A stretch of DNA of 64,000 nucleotides from NCBI GenBank assembly GCA_013350335.1, contig CM023539.1, positions 26,963,043 through 27,027,042 of the forward strand, read 5' to 3'. A program made the translations under genes and the position numbers. Shown in pieces: positions 1 to 11,900 of this stretch. Under the pieces are notes generated by a model that had not been told where the DNA came from, searched no databases, and saw nothing but the letters and a program-made list of their open reading frames with translations. The number at the start of each line of letters is the position of its first letter. Position 1 is the stretch's first letter. The stretch comes from Chimonanthus salicifolius (lineage: Eukaryota; Streptophyta; Magnoliopsida; Laurales; Calycanthaceae).

Positions 1-2742
1 GCTGAGAGCATCCGCCACCTTGTTGGCCTTTCCTGGATGATATCGGAGCGCAAATTCATAGTCCGCCAGATATTCCATCCATCTGCGCTGCCTCAGGTTG
101 AGCTCTTTCTGATCAAATAAATACTTCAAGTTCTTGTGATCTGAAAATACTTCAAACTTTTCACCATATAGATAGTGTCTCCAGCTTTTGAGAGTGATGA
201 CCACCGCAGCTAATTCCAGATCATGGGTGGGGTAGAGGCGTTCATGTATCTTTAGTTGTCTTGAACCATATGCCACCACACGATCACGTTGCATGAGTGA
301 ACATCCCAGTCCCTCTCTTGATGCATCGCATTGTACTTCATAACCTTTGCTTCTTTCCGGCAAAACTAAAATAGAAGCAGTTGTAAGTCTCTCTTTCAGC
401 TCCTCAAACCTCTGATTGCACAACTCTGACCACTCATATTTGACCCCTTTCTGAGTGAGTCGAGTCAATGGAGATGCTATTTTAGAGAAATCCATGATGA
501 ACTTCCTATAATATCCAGCCAAACCCAGAAAGCTACGGATTTCAGTGACATTCTTTGGTGCTTTCCACTCACTTACTGCTGCCACCTTAGCCGGATCAAC
601 GGCTATACCATCTGCTGTTATAACATGCCCTAAGAATTTGACCTCAGGTAGCCAAAATTCGCATTTGCTTGCTTTGGCATACAACTGGTTATGTCTCAAG
701 GTGTTCAATACTATTCGAAGATGCTCAGCATGATCCTCCTGACTCTTGGAATAGATCAGGATATCGTCAATGAACACTATAGCAAACCGATCCAGATATG
801 GACGGAAGATTCTGTTCATTAAGTCCATGAACACAGCCGGTGCGTTGGTAAGCCCAAATGGCATGACTACAAATTCAAATAGTCCATACCGTGTTCTGAA
901 AGCTGTCTTCTCGATATCTTCCTCCATGACCCGGATTTGATGATAACCGGACATCAGGTCAATCTTGGAAAAGTGACTGGATCCCCTCAACTGATCGAAT
1001 AAATCATCGATCCTGGGTAGAGGATATTTGTTCCGGACAGTTAGCTGATTCAACTTCCGGTAATCCACACACATTCTGAGTGAATCGTCCTTCTTTTTCA
1101 CGAACAACACTGGAGCTCCCCATGATGATGTGCTGTTGCGAATGCAACCCAGTCTGAGTAACTCATCAAGCTGCTTCTTCAACTCGGACATTTGTATTGG
1201 TGCCATCTGATAATGAGGTAGAGACACTAGTGAAGTACCAGGATACAGCTTGATCTCGAAGTTGAGCTCCCTCATAGGTGGTATACCAGGGAGTTCTTTT
1301 GGAAAGACATCAGCAAATTCTTTCACAATTGCTGGAAGCTCAGTGGCTGGTGCTTTGTTGATGACAATATTGTTCAACACCAAATGGTGCAACCCTTCCT
1401 GTAGTCTGCTTTGCTTGTCGGCACGAACTATATATTGCTTTCCCTCGGGTGACCAAAATGTCACTCTTCGGCGATAACAATCAATATTGGCTTCATAACT
1501 AGCCAACCAGTCCATGCCGAATATAATATCGTACTCAGTCATGTCGAGTACCAAATAATTGAACTCAAATCTGAGTCCAGCGAGTTCTGTATTTATGGCC
1601 GTGCATATGAGTCCCAAAGACGTGTCTCCTACAGGGGATACTACTGTGAGTGTGGTGGACAGCTTTTGAACTAGTGTTCCAGTAGCAGCTATAAAGGATG
1701 CAGATATAAAAGAGTGCGATGCTCCAGAATCAAACAATGCATAAGCATAAGAACTATTGACAACGGCCATACCTTGAATCACAGAATGATCCACATCCTC
1801 AGGAGGTTCCAGAGCAAATAGTCGTCCAGATCCGGTAGGATTAGGCTCCCGTCCCGCCTGATTATAAGTCCTGCCTCGTCGGGAGTTAGCTGGCCTAACT
1901 GGTGGACGGAAAGATCCTCTGGAATATGAGAGCTTATTGAGCTTTTGACAGTCTCTCTTGAAGTGACCCGGCTGATCACAGTGGAAACAGTTGTTCACCC
2001 CTCTGAATGACTGGGTGACTGATGCAGATGGGGAGGGCTGATTGGGACGAAAGCCCCCCGTGGACCCAGTAGATGGTGAGGGTCTACTGAAGTTCGGACG
2101 GAACCTCTTATTGGGCTGAAACCCACCCCTCCCACTTGGAGCTCGGCGATTGTCAAACCGTACCATTGCATTCAACTCCTGTTCTGCTATTGTGGCCTTG
2201 CTGACCACCTCAGCCAATGTGGTGCACTTAAATATGGTCACTTTGGCCCTGATGTTTGGCTGTGGACCCCTCTCAAACTTTCTTGCCTTGGGAAGTTCTG
2301 TGTCCACCATATAGAATGCATAAATGGATAAACTGAGAAATTCACGGTGATACTCTGCCACCGTCATAGAGCCCTGTACCAAGGACAGAAAAAGTTGCTT
2401 CTGTCGCTCCTTCTCCTCCTCCGGAAAGTAGTGTTCCAGAAAGGTTGCTGAAAACTCATTCCATGTCATGGCCGTCCTCTCCCTAACTGGTATGAGTGCC
2501 CTCTGCTTCTCCACCACCTCCCACCATTTACCGGCATCTTCTATCAATTGTGAAGTAGCCAGTAGAATCCTGTCAGCATGACTCGAGATCTTAAGTAACT
2601 TTAAGATCTGAGTGATCTTCTTCAGCCAATGCTCAGCTCCGACAGCCCCTTCCTTCCTTTTGAAGTAGGGAGGACGCTGTTGTTGAAATTCTCGTGCCAT
2701 ACTCCGGTCACTAGCATCCCTGGAACTTTCACTCCCATTCAT
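1..2742 (-). CDS. gag-pol: Gag-Pol polyprotein of TE-A (partial, runs off the left edge)
   Basis: I read one open frame of 914 codons with no stop from the ATG at 2742 to base 1, so capsid, protease, RT and part of RNase H are fused in one frame. It starts within Gag. Landmarks are a CCHC zinc knuckle (C-x2-C-x4-H-x4-C, about residues 252-265, bases 1948-1989), an aspartic protease DSGAS motif (DSG at 1723-1731, residue 338), the RT catalytic box FIDD (763-774, residues 657-660), and an RNase H region with CDAS (about residue 806), DLELAA and FSDH. Two in-frame stops lie just upstream (2746-2748 and 2785-2787) and separate it from the N-terminal Gag piece. Translation from 2742 would give a Gag lacking its N-terminus, so function is doubtful although the pol frame is well preserved. 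Confidence 0.85.
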   Translation of the reverse strand, partial: MNGSESSRDASDRSMAREFQQQRPPYFKRKEGAVGAEHWLKKITQILKLLKISSHADRILLATSQLIEDAGKWWEVVEKQRALIPVRERTAMTWNEFSATFLEHYFPEEEKERQKQLFLSLVQGSMTVAEYHREFLSLSIYAFYMVDTELPKARKFERGPQPNIRAKVTIFKCTTLAEVVSKATIAEQELNAMVRFDNRRAPSGRGGFQPNKRFRPNFSRPSPSTGSTGGFRPNQPSPSASVTQSFRGVNNCFHCDQPGHFKRDCQKLNKLSYSRGSFRPPVRPANSRRGRTYNQAGREPNPTGSGRLFALEPPEDVDHSVIQGMAVVNSSYAYALFDSGASHSFISASFIAATGTLVQKLSTTLTVVSPVGDTSLGLICTAINTELAGLRFEFNYLVLDMTEYDIIFGMDWLASYEANIDCYRRRVTFWSPEGKQYIVRADKQSRLQEGLHHLVLNNIVINKAPATELPAIVKEFADVFPKELPGIPPMRELNFEIKLYPGTSLVSLPHYQMAPIQMSELKKQLDELLRLGCIRNSTSSWGAPVLFVKKKDDSLRMCVDYRKLNQLTVRNKYPLPRIDDLFDQLRGSSHFSKIDLMSGYHQIRVMEEDIEKTAFRTRYGLFEFVVMPFGLTNAPAVFMDLMNRIFRPYLDRFAIVFIDDILIYSKSQEDHAEHLRIVLNTLRHNQLYAKASKCEFWLPEVKFLGHVITADGIAVDPAKVAAVSEWKAPKNVTEIRSFLGLAGYYRKFIMDFSKIASPLTRLTQKGVKYEWSELCNQRFEELKERLTTASILVLPERSKGYEVQCDASREGLGCSLMQRDRVVAYGSRQLKIHERLYPTHDLELAAVVITLKSWRHYLYGEKFEVFSDHKNLKYLFDQKELNLRQRRWMEYLADYEFALRYHPGKANKVADALS

Positions 2743-2784
2743 ATGTTACTGGAGTACAGAGGTTACCACTGCTTGAACTAAGCC

Positions 2785-3081
2785 CTAAAGCTCAGGCGGC
2801 ACATGTGGTATATGTACACCACTGTTCCCTTCTCCCTCCTTCCGTGATGCATTCTCACTCCCCTTTTCTTCCCTCCAAGAGTGCTGTGATTCTTCCCCAT
2901 TGTGCGACTTTTCATGAACAGATCGCTCCTCATCAGGTTGGGTTACCTCTTTCTCATGTATAGACGGCTCTTTCTCATGCACAGATTTTTCGTGTTGTGA
3001 TAACACTTTCTCATGTTGCGTGATTTGCAACACCTTTTCCTTCCCTTTCTGGTTTTGAGGGATCCTGTTCTTTGGAGCCAT
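2785..3081 (-). pseudogene. N-terminal Gag fragment of TE-A, closed by a stop codon
   Basis: This 98-residue piece starts with an ATG after the leader and is in the same frame as the large gag-pol frame to its left. It is very hydrophilic and carries about five loosely repeated HEK triplets (residues about 24-62). It ends in a TAG where the other copies carry glutamine after PPEL. A second stop, TAA, follows 13 codons later, again at a glutamine position. Both are single C-to-T changes of the kind produced by decay of methylated cytosine. The equivalent regions of TE-H and TE-M are also acidic and low in complexity but do not share the HEK repeat. Confidence 0.75.
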
Positions 3082-3486
3082 TTCCCTAAGTCATGAAAAT
3101 ATTATTGACTTAGTTTCCTCGTACAGTTTGTTTTTTTCACAATTTTGGGGAGATTTCCAAATAAGCAAACTTGGTTTTCTATTTGTTTTTGAGGGGAGAG
3201 TCTCTAAATTCCCTATGTTTGTTTTTCTCAATTGGGGAGTGTTGGGGGATGTATATCCTATTTTTGCTACGTTTGATAGATCAATTATAATACTGTACTT
3301 TTGCTATCTTTCACTGTTGTTCTTAGATTGATTTGTTCAGTCTGAGTCCACGAAGTAAATTAATCCGGCCCCAGTCAGCGGACTCCGAAGAGTCGGTCAG
3401 TTGGGATTCTTATCCATCAGTGAGACATGAAACCGTCTTAATCTTACTTCGGAAGACTCAACTTCCCATTTCGCTCTGATGATAAC
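3082..3486 (-). other. 5' leader of TE-A with primer-binding site
   Basis: This is untranslated sequence between the 5' LTR and gag. The primer site next to the LTR (3473-3484) reads as a two-mismatch version of TGGTATCAGAGC, the complement of initiator-Met tRNA. About 110 bases of leader (3360-3475) match the TE-M leader closely, including a GACTC-TTCG-GAGTC hairpin (3381-3394). Nearer gag there are several TCCCCAAA-like C-rich boxes on the sense strand (3140-3250). Confidence 0.7.
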
Positions 3487-6400
3487 TGTAACACCCAGCC
3501 CTTCTCACTCTAATTTTCAGAGTTTATTTTTTTTTTTTAAATATAATAATCAAGTGATCGGGGCGGAGTGTCACGACGCGAGTTAAGTTCGGATCTCTAA
3601 ATCCGACCCTTAACTAGCCAAGCCCATGTGCGTATGAACTAAGTCCATAAAACTGATCCGCACATGGTACAAATATAACTTGCGGAATTAACTTAGTCTA
3701 AATCTAACTGAGGTTATAATAGAACCTATGACTAATCCAATTTTCCATTCTTAGATAGCAAAGTACATAACTTATTCTCCAAAATTACTAATCAATCTTA
3801 ACTAATCGTTTAATCAAAACATCCAACATAAAACAAACCATAGCATCTATCTTAACTACTTATTACAAGCCAACATAACTAATTACCAAATTACATTGTC
3901 CAAATATATCAAATATCAAGTCCATAAAATAGTCCATTCATAATCCATTCCAATCATTCAAACCCCTCCCAAGTTTTTGTACTTGGTCCTCTTCTCGCTC
4001 AACTTTTTTCCCTTTCCCTGCATCATCCACTAAGGATATAGATAGGGCGTTAAATCAACGCGCCCAGTAGTGTTTCCGAATAGGTCTACCACATGGTTAG
4101 TAAAAAACATGCAAATAGTATAATAATAAAACATGTGAGACAAAATTCCATAAAAACATGCTATGTATGAAATGAACATGTAATGAGTCCCACCCATCAC
4201 CATTCAACATAGACATCACTTGACGGGATTCTCATCGTCAAGGTAACCCACAGTGGTCTTTCGGACGCCCCGACAGAGTGTGGCCTCCGGATTCCTCCTG
4301 ATGGGATTCTCATCATCAGGGCACCCCACAGTGGTCTTTCGGACGCCTCGACGGAGTGTGGCCTTCGGTTACAACACCATCATCCCATGCCATGCATGAG
4401 ATGTCTATGCAAACATGTCATTTAGAAACATAACTTTACAATCATATAAGATATCAAAATCAACATAAAACAACATATGAAATAGTGGTTACAATAAAGG
4501 TAGGAAACCTACTCTTGTTCACTTTGTTCGACCCTTCCTTTGAACCGTCTTCCGATCACGGCTTGTACACCGTTCTAGAAATCCCAAAACCTTATTGACA
4601 TAACAGCAAGTTAAGCATTCATTCATGTGATTCTAACTTAGTCTAAGTCCCAAAAATCCACTTAACTTCCATGTCCTATCTTAACCATAGAACCCCATTG
4701 TTCGGCCATGAGATGGCCTAACCATGGCTTATCCAAATGCTCACTTGGTACCCTTTTTAAACACCTATATTGTTCCATAATATTCAAACTTGAGACCTTT
4801 TGATTCAACCAAATCAGTCCATAAAAATGGTCCATGGGTTCGGCCATACACATGGCCGAACTAATGGTTCTCTTGATTCAATTGATCCATCAATTACCCA
4901 TGATTATTCATGGTTTAATCATGCTAACTCAACCATGAATTACACATGGTTTAGCCGCATATACATCCACCAAAATAGTAAATTAAACTTCACCAAATCA
5001 CATCAATTATTTACATGGGGTTCGGGCATCCAAGGTGGCCGAACCCTATGTCCATGTTTTTGTCTTTCAAACATGTTTTAGGTGTTATTTAAACATACAA
5101 TATCAATATAATATTTCTGCCTTTATACCTCTTAAACACCATCCAAATCAGTTCATCTACTTGTCCCAAATGACCATAATATTTCATGGGATTCGGCCAT
5201 CCAAAATGGCCGATCCAAATGGTCCATTTCATCAGTTTTGAACCACTATTTTAAACCATGCTAACTTCAGTCTTTTGTCATTCAGATCCATGTTTTTAAC
5301 CCTTTCTAAAACATGTATTTGAATCTTAAATAAAACCCAAAAATAGTCCACCAACTTCATGGTTTATATGTTTCAAATACATCAAAACCAAACTATCATT
5401 TACATGGGGTTCGGCCCTCCATGGTGGCCGAACCCTATGACCTTTGGTTTTGAATTTCTTAATCATTCATCTATGTCTAAAACAAACTTCTTTATTTATG
5501 TTTTAACCTTTTTAAAATACACACTTAAAATCGTCTAAAAACAGTCCCATACTTGTATGGTTTTAACTTCCAAAAACCATCCAAATAAATCAATTATTTC
5601 CATGGGGTTCAGCCATCCAATGGGGCCGAAACCTATGGTCCATCCTTCTATCTCATTCATGTACCTCCATCCAATATCTAACCCTTGTTAGATTTGGCCA
5701 TCCAATGGCCGGGTCATGATTTAAAAATTGTTTATCGAAAACCTACCGTTTCCGCGACTCCTCCAATTGATCTTCCCTCCGGCTTGTTCCTTTCCCTTTC
5801 TTAGCCTCTCCTTCTTCTTGATTCCTTGATGGTCAAGGACTGATTAAGCAACCAGCTGCTGCTCTTATTTTTTTTTTTTTTAAATGTAGGACACGGTAAA
5901 GAGGTAGAGAGAGAGAAAGAATATTGGCTTTAGATGAGAAACCTTGATCCCCCTTCCTTTGCTCAAGGTGTGCTCTTGATTTGGTGAAAGAAAGCAACCC
6001 AAGACTGATTACAATTCCGTGACCAGCTGCTGTTCTTGGTGTTTGGAGGGATGATATCAGTCCAAGGAAAAGAGAGATAGCAAGAGTAAAATGAAAAGAA
6101 CCCTTTGTTTAACCAAAATTAGCCCAAAGTTAATTCAGCCCTTGTGTAACTCATCTCTCCATAATCAAACTTCTTTATGTTACTTGGGGGTCTCCTTAAG
6201 GTCTCACGTGGGAGTTTCATTTTGAAATGTAACTCCCATGTGCTGCACCGCCCCTTGTTGGTTGCCTCTAAGTTTTGGCTTATGTCAGCCACCACTCTCA
6301 AGTGTAACTCCACAAACAGCAGCTCCAATCAGCTCCATTTAGCCCTCATCAACATCCCATGTGGGAGTTCTATCATTGGAATAAATACTCCCCTCTTCCA

Positions 6401-7187
6401 AGTGTGAACACACTTTGTTACTCCCATTGATTTAATATCTAATTTGAATTTGAAATGCTGTAATCTCTTATGTGTTACTCTTCCAATCAGCTATTCTTTT
6501 GTTCTCCAATCTTGGAGTTACATGCATGAACCATCAATCTATGTATTGCTGTCTTTTGAAGACCCAAACATGAATTCCAAACCATTTCCAACATGTATAA
6601 AATTTGCATTTGAAATAAACCTCTTAACTTTGTAACTCCCATAACGGCAACTTCCAATTAATCTATGACTAAATGTTTTATGCCAGAAGTGGACCCCCAT
6701 GCAGCCAAGAGGTGTTATTTGAATTTGAATCCCACAAACCCTTTATCTACTCACCTCATTTCATTTTGATATTCCATCTATCCATTTATTTAACTCATTC
6801 AACTTGACTCATTCATTTAACTTAACTAATAACTTCAACTCATTCAAACTCCATTATTTACTTCAACTCAAAACCCAACTCAAACATTTAACTCATCTTA
6901 ACCTAATTAAGCTTTGAGCTCAATTAATGGTCAAACATGTCAACCACAACCCATTGGGTCCAATTTGGCCATTTTGACTCATTTAACAAAATTTGACCCA
7001 ATTATGATTTTCGACCCGTTTATGTACATCTTATCCATTTATTGTTTTGTAATCAAAACTACTAACCATTGGGTCTTGATTGAACCATTGACCCATTTAA
7101 ATTCAACTCAAATATATCACAATGGCAATTCCGTAAATATGAATAAATTCATGTAAATTTGTAACTTTGAAATTCCAGGGTGTTACA
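3487..7187 (-). mobile_element. 5' LTR of TE-A (3701 bp)
   Basis: It begins TGTAACACCC and ends GGGTGTTACA on the plus strand, an inverted terminal repeat with TG/CA ends. Read in its own direction it holds an AT-rich U3 (7187 to about 6380), a donor-like GTAGGT (5741-5746), about five copies of the TTCGGCC inverted repeat (4831-5640), GC-rich repeats with GCCCCGACGGAG (4250-4370) and the conserved end. The element primer site lies directly left of it, which fixes it as the 5' LTR. Confidence 0.88.
4829..5640 (-). repeat. TTCGGCC inverted-repeat array in the LTR of TE-A
   Basis: There are five copies (near 4831, 5020, 5190, 5407 and 5608). Each has arms close to TTCGGCCAT and ATGGCCGAA around a short loop, usually with extra GGG/CCC pairs outside. 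Arms are partly decayed, for example TTCAGCCAT and ATGGCCGAT. The spacers are AT-rich and unlike each other. Confidence 0.85.
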
Positions 7188-7337
7188 GGTTTGGAGATTT
7201 ATACATGCAAGGATTAAATGAATGAATGAATAAACTAAGAAGTGGAAGATTCATGTATGGATCTAAGTATGGGTAAGTAAATTAGGTGATTACCTATGGA
7301 AGGAAAGAATGGCCAAATGGTGAAATTAAAGGACCAT

Positions 7338-7906
7338 GGGTTCGGCCATGGTGTATGGCCGAACCCCATGGATCATGTTTTGGTTTGGACATGCATAAAT
7401 GGCCTAAGTGAATGATTGAATCATAGAAAATGTTTTATGAATTTAGGTCTTCCATTAATGTAAAACTAATGGAATGATGTTGGGACTTAAGTCATGTAAA
7501 TATAAGCTAAGTAAGTAGCCATGGAAAGATGAATGGCAAAGAGGTAATTATGGGTGAAAATGATGGACCATGGGTTCAGCCATGGTGTATGGCCGAACCC
7601 AATGGGGAATGTGTTTGTGGACTTATGGTGTTATTAAGGTTAAATGATTAACTTATATGTGTTAGGTTTAATGAATCAAAGATGGAATGATCTTGGACCC
7701 ACAATGGTTAGAATGATCAAGGATCAAAAAAAGGGACCAAAACCATGTGAGTGAGGTTCGGCCATGTTGTATGGCCGAACCCCACTAAGGTGTATTTTGT
7801 GGTGTAAGGGTTTAAATGATTAACTTAGTGGTGATTGATTAATAAATCAAAGGAGGGACTAAAACCAAGTGAGTGAGGTTCGGCCATGGTGTATGGCTGA
7901 ACCCAC
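7338..7906 (+). repeat. TTCGGCC inverted-repeat array in LTR-B
   Basis: Four copies lie near 7340, 7573, 7756 and 7878. Here the loops read GGTGT or GTTGT, the reverse complement of the ACACC and ACAAC loops seen in minus-strand LTRs. This shows the array has a fixed orientation relative to the LTR. Two arms carry single CG-to-CA or CG-to-TG changes. Confidence 0.88.
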
Positions 7907-8249
7907 AAAGATATGTTTATGGACTTAGACATAATTGTAAATCAAATGGAACATGGGTTTGATTGATTGAAATGTAATAAGGTAACGGGACTTCACAAAA
8001 GGTGAACGATCGGCTTGACGTGATCCGTGAACGGTTACGGGCAAAAACTCAAGGACACACTAGTGGTCATTGGTAGGTTTCCTACATCATTGAAAACTAT
8101 GGGATGTGTACAATGGTTTTAATTCTTATTTTGATGAGTTACTTTGTATCAAATGATATGTTTCAAATGTGAGATTCTAAAGGCTATGATTGTATTATTG
8201 TATATCATATGGACATTTGCATCTCATGCATGGCATGGGAGGGATGATT

Positions 8250-8510
8250 TGTAACCGGAGGCCATGCTCCGTCGGGGCGTTCGTGGGAAGACCTTGATGT
8301 GCATTATCCATCAAGAAGTAACAGGAGAACACACTCCGTCGGGGCGTCCATAAGGCAAATGTGGGGATACCTTGATGAGGAGTTTTCCATCAAGAGAATA
8401 CTATGTTTGTAATGTAACCAGAGATCCACACTCCGTCGGGGCGTCCGTAAAGTAATCGTGGGGGATACCTTGATGAGGAGTTTCCATCAAGAGGGTACCA
8501 TGTGTTTGTG
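8250..8510 (+). repeat. Tandem GC-rich repeat in LTR-B (three units)
   Basis: Three diverged units each carry a CTCCGTCGGGGCG core followed by a GGGGATACCTTGATGAGG-type tail. They follow directly after the conserved CTCATGCATGGCATGGG block. The same repeat, in other unit lengths, is present at the matching place in the other LTRs. Confidence 0.8.
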
Positions 8511-9237
8511 ATGGGTGGGACTCATTGCATATGATAGCATGGCATGGCATTGAATTGGCATGATTATGATTTTTATTATCATGCAATGTTTCTGGTTTTT
8601 ATCTGTATGATTGGATCTCTATTATCATACACTGTTTTGGATACGATGCTTTACAAGTATGGTATGATATATTATATTTGGATTTTTGGTACTAACCCAT
8701 GTGTTAACCCTAAATGGAACACCTACTGGGCGCGTTGTCTAACGCCCTACTTCTACCCTAGTTGATGACATAGGGAATGAACAGAACGAGGAACAAGATC
8801 GAAGCCAAGCTTAGGAGCTTGGATGATTAAGTTATATTTTGTCTAAGTTATTCATGGACTATGTATTTGAATAGCTAGCATTCGGGATTGTAAGAACGTA
8901 GATATATTTGCTATGGTTTGGATGGTTAATATTGGATATTTAACTTAGGTTAATTATTATTAAGTGATGGATGTCCTTGCTATCTAAAATGGAATAGAAT
9001 TGTTATTCTATTATTATTCCGCATATATGTTTTATTCTGCATGTTAACTTGAGTACGTGTGAACCATTTTAGTGGACTTGGTCCACGCACACGTATGGTT
9101 GGCCAGTTAAGGGTTAGGCTTTGCAAGTTCGGACTTAGCTCGTGTCGTGGTGTCCCGCTCTTTCACACTTTTTTATTCAAAGAAAAAAAATAGACTCTAA
9201 TTTTCGGAAAGCGAGTAAAAAAGGGCGGGGCATTACA

Positions 9238-11482
9238 AAAACAGTTTTCAATTTTTCAAATGCTATGACACATCTTTCATCAAAATTGAAAACAACATCC
9301 TTGGTCAGGAGTCTACAGAGAGATAGCAATATGTCACTGAATCCTTTGATAAATCTTCTGTAAAATCCAGCGTGACCTAAGAATGACCTAATCTATTTAA
9401 TAGTTTTTGGTCTTGGCAAATTAGAGATTAGGTTAACTTTGGCTTTATGCACTTCAATTCCTTTTTCTGAGATTATGTGCCCTATTACTATGCTTGATTT
9501 CACCATAAAGTGGCATTTTTCCCAATTGAGTACTAAGTTCTTTTCTTTGTACGTGACTAACACAAGTAGATGGTGCAGGCATTGATCAAAAGTTGATCCA
9601 AAGACTGAGAAATCGTCCATGAAAACTTTCAAGAAACGTTCTACCATGTCGGAGAAAATACTGATCATGCATCTTTGAAAGGTGGCAGGTGCATTAGATA
9701 CTCCGAAAGACATATGATGATAGGCAAACTTACGAAATGGACATGTGAATGTTGTTTTCTCCTGATCCCTAGGAGCAACATAGATTTGGTTATAGCTGGA
9801 ATAACCATCAAGAAAACAATAGAATGCATGACCGGCTAAACGTTCAAGCATCTGATCAATGAATGGAAGAGGGAAGTGATCCTTACGAGTGGCAGTGTTC
9901 AGCTTTCGGTAATCAATGCAAACTCTCCAACCTGTTTGAATGTGTGTTGGAACTACCTCATTTTCCTCATTTTTTTTTACCGTGACACCAAAATTTTTCG
10001 GGACAACTTAGATTGGACTTTCCCATGCACTGTCTGAAATTGGGTAAATGATTCCAGCTTCGAGAAGTGTCAAAATTTCGGCTCTCACTACTTCCTGTAT
10101 TGCTAGATTTAACCGTCTCTATGGTTCTCTAGATGTCCTGGAATTTTCTTCCAGATGAATTTTGTGCATGACCACAGAAGGGATAATTCCTTTGAGATCG
10201 GTGATGGACCATCTTATAGCTTCACGATGATCGCTTAAAACAGCCAGGAGTCTAGACTCCAGCTCAGATGTTAGGTCTGAAGTTATGATAATTGGCAATG
10301 TGTTTGAAGGTCCAATATATGAATATTTGAGAGTCTCAGGAAGAGTTCTAAGTTCTAATTTTTTGTGGTTTCTCGATAGATGGGACTGACACAGATTGAC
10401 TGACAGAAAGAGGTTTAAATTTGGTGATAATATTCACTTCATTGAAATCCTTGTCTAAAAGAGACAGTGATTTTTCGAACTGATTATTGCAAATGGAGCG
10501 AAGGAAAAACTCATCAACAGAACTCTGAATTATGTTAACCTCGGATGGATCATCTGTGGAAAGAGGTTGTCGACATAGGCCAAAAACATTGAGTTCAGTT
10601 GTCAAGTCTCCAAATGATAATCTAAGCATACTATTCTGGAAATTGATCACAGCTTTTGCAGTGGCAAAAAATGGTCGTCCAAAAATGATTGGGATTTGAC
10701 CATTGTCTTTCTAAGTTGATTGTGTATCCAATACCACAAAATCTACAGGAAAGTAGAAGTTTTCAACTTTAACTAGAACGTCTTCTATCACACCTCTTGG
10801 AATTTTTATAGTGATCGACTAACTGTAGAGTGATAGAAGTGGGTTTCAATTCTCCCAAACATAAACGCTCATAAAGAGAATATAGCAGTAGGCTGACACT
10901 AGCTCACAAGATCTAATAGGTCCCTGTCAATTGTGTATGTACCAATTGTACAAGCAATAGTTGGACATCCAGGATCATAATGTTTGATTGAAATGTTTGT
11001 TGGAGAATTGCACTCGCATTTTCTGCTAGAAAAGCCTTTATAGGTATATTAGTTCTCCGTTTTACAGTACATAGGTCCTTGAGAAATTTGGCATACGGAG
11101 GTAGCTGATTGATGGCATCCAATAGAGGGATATTGATGCTGACATGTTTAAACACCTCTAGTATGTCACCATAAGGTATCTTTTGTTTTGCAGATAGCCT
11201 ATGAGGGTATGGAGCCCTAGGTGAAAATGTTTTCTTAGCAGATAAATCGGATGAATTTTGGATAGGGGATGAACTCAGTGAGTTATCCGGTTGCTTTGAT
11301 TGATCATTGATTTGTTCTTTAGGCATTTTCACTTTATTGACTACCTGTTTCCCTGATCTCAAGGTAGTAATTGATTTAACATCGTCTGGTTTGGATGATA
11401 ACACTTCATACTGTCCTTTAGGATTTGAAATAAGTTGACTGGGAAATTTGTGACAGTGGAGTTCCAAGTAAAACTCTCTCAA
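9238..11482 (-). pseudogene. Athila/Tat-like Ty3/gypsy gag-protease-RT remnant
   Basis: On the minus strand, 11482-10913 encodes a Gag C-terminus with the Athila/Tat-type tract from FSPRAPYPHRL through NIPLLDAINQLPPYAKFLKD. 10912-10650 holds a decayed protease ending in IIFGRPFFATAKAV. 10650-10348 is a linker. 10347-9238 is reverse transcriptase with DYRKLN, the FMDDFSVFG active-site box and a connection region ending at the LTR-B junction. Several in-frame stops interrupt it, one just after residue PRPKTIK near 9393 and one near 10005. The FMDDFSV box and the Gag type separate it from the chromoviruses around it. RNase H and integrase are cut off by LTR-B. Confidence 0.85.
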
Positions 11483-11900
11483 AGATCTTTTTTAAGTCAA
11501 ATCTATTCGCGCTAGTCAAGAACAACTTATCATTATAAATTCAAGATGAATTATTGTGTTGTGTGATTTTTTGCAAACAATATAATATTAATTAATGAAA
11601 CGATGTAGAAGAGAATGTTAGAGTCAAGTGGTTTGAGAAATAGTAGAACTAAAGCAGAATACATGGAATGTAACTTTTAGTGATTTAGATAATAATGAAG
11701 ATAACTCTATAAAAATAGTAAACAACCTAGTTGTACATTGTGATAAATTTAAATACTAGGGCTCTATGACAAAGTTGCGACTTTGATATAATGAATATGA
11801 TAGGAGTGGGGTGGGGAAAATTATATAAGCTAGTGAGATCTTGTGCAATAAGTGAGTCTCCTTCAGCCTATAAATGATTTTATAAAATAGTTATTAAATC
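11483..11900. other. Unassigned sequence between Athila remnant and TE-C
   Basis: This is AT-rich sequence with no coding frame and no repeat that I recognise. It is probably decayed gag or leader of the Athila-like element, because it lies directly upstream in that element's orientation. The last bases before TE-C read AAATC, a possible but unconfirmed target duplication. Confidence 0.4.

Larger units (their letters stand above)
1..7187 (-). mobile_element. TE-A: Tekay/Del-like Ty3/gypsy element, 5' part only
   Basis: This is a chromovirus-type LTR retrotransposon on the minus strand. In its own order it has a 3.7-kb 5' LTR (7187-3487), a degenerate primer site, a leader (3486-3082) and gag-pol (3081 to beyond base 1). 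Integrase, polypurine tract and 3' LTR lie left of the window. Its outer edge abuts LTR-B in mid-sequence, so it inserted into LTR-B. The TSD cannot be checked because the left end is missing. The long LTR and the pol sequence, closely similar to TE-M whose integrase carries a chromodomain, support the Tekay/Del assignment; a tree would be needed to fix the clade. Confidence 0.88.
7188..9237 (+). mobile_element. LTR-B: 3' two kilobases of a plus-strand Tekay-like LTR
   Basis: This is sense-orientation LTR sequence entered in mid-array and ending GGGCGGGGCATTACA at 9237. It contains four TTCGGCC inverted repeats (7340-7905), the conserved GGTAGG-TTT-CCTACA block (about 8072), three GC-rich repeat units (8250-8510), the GGGCG hairpin (8728-8747) and the terminal block. 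The missing 5' part should lie left of TE-A, beyond the window. To the right it breaks the RT gene of the Athila-like element, so it inserted there. The left TSD is out of view. Confidence 0.85.

Noticed and set aside
4829..5640. CRISPR array
   Set aside because: Palindromic repeats with variable spacers look superficially similar, but spacing is irregular, repeats are diverged, there are no cas genes, and the context is plant LTRs.
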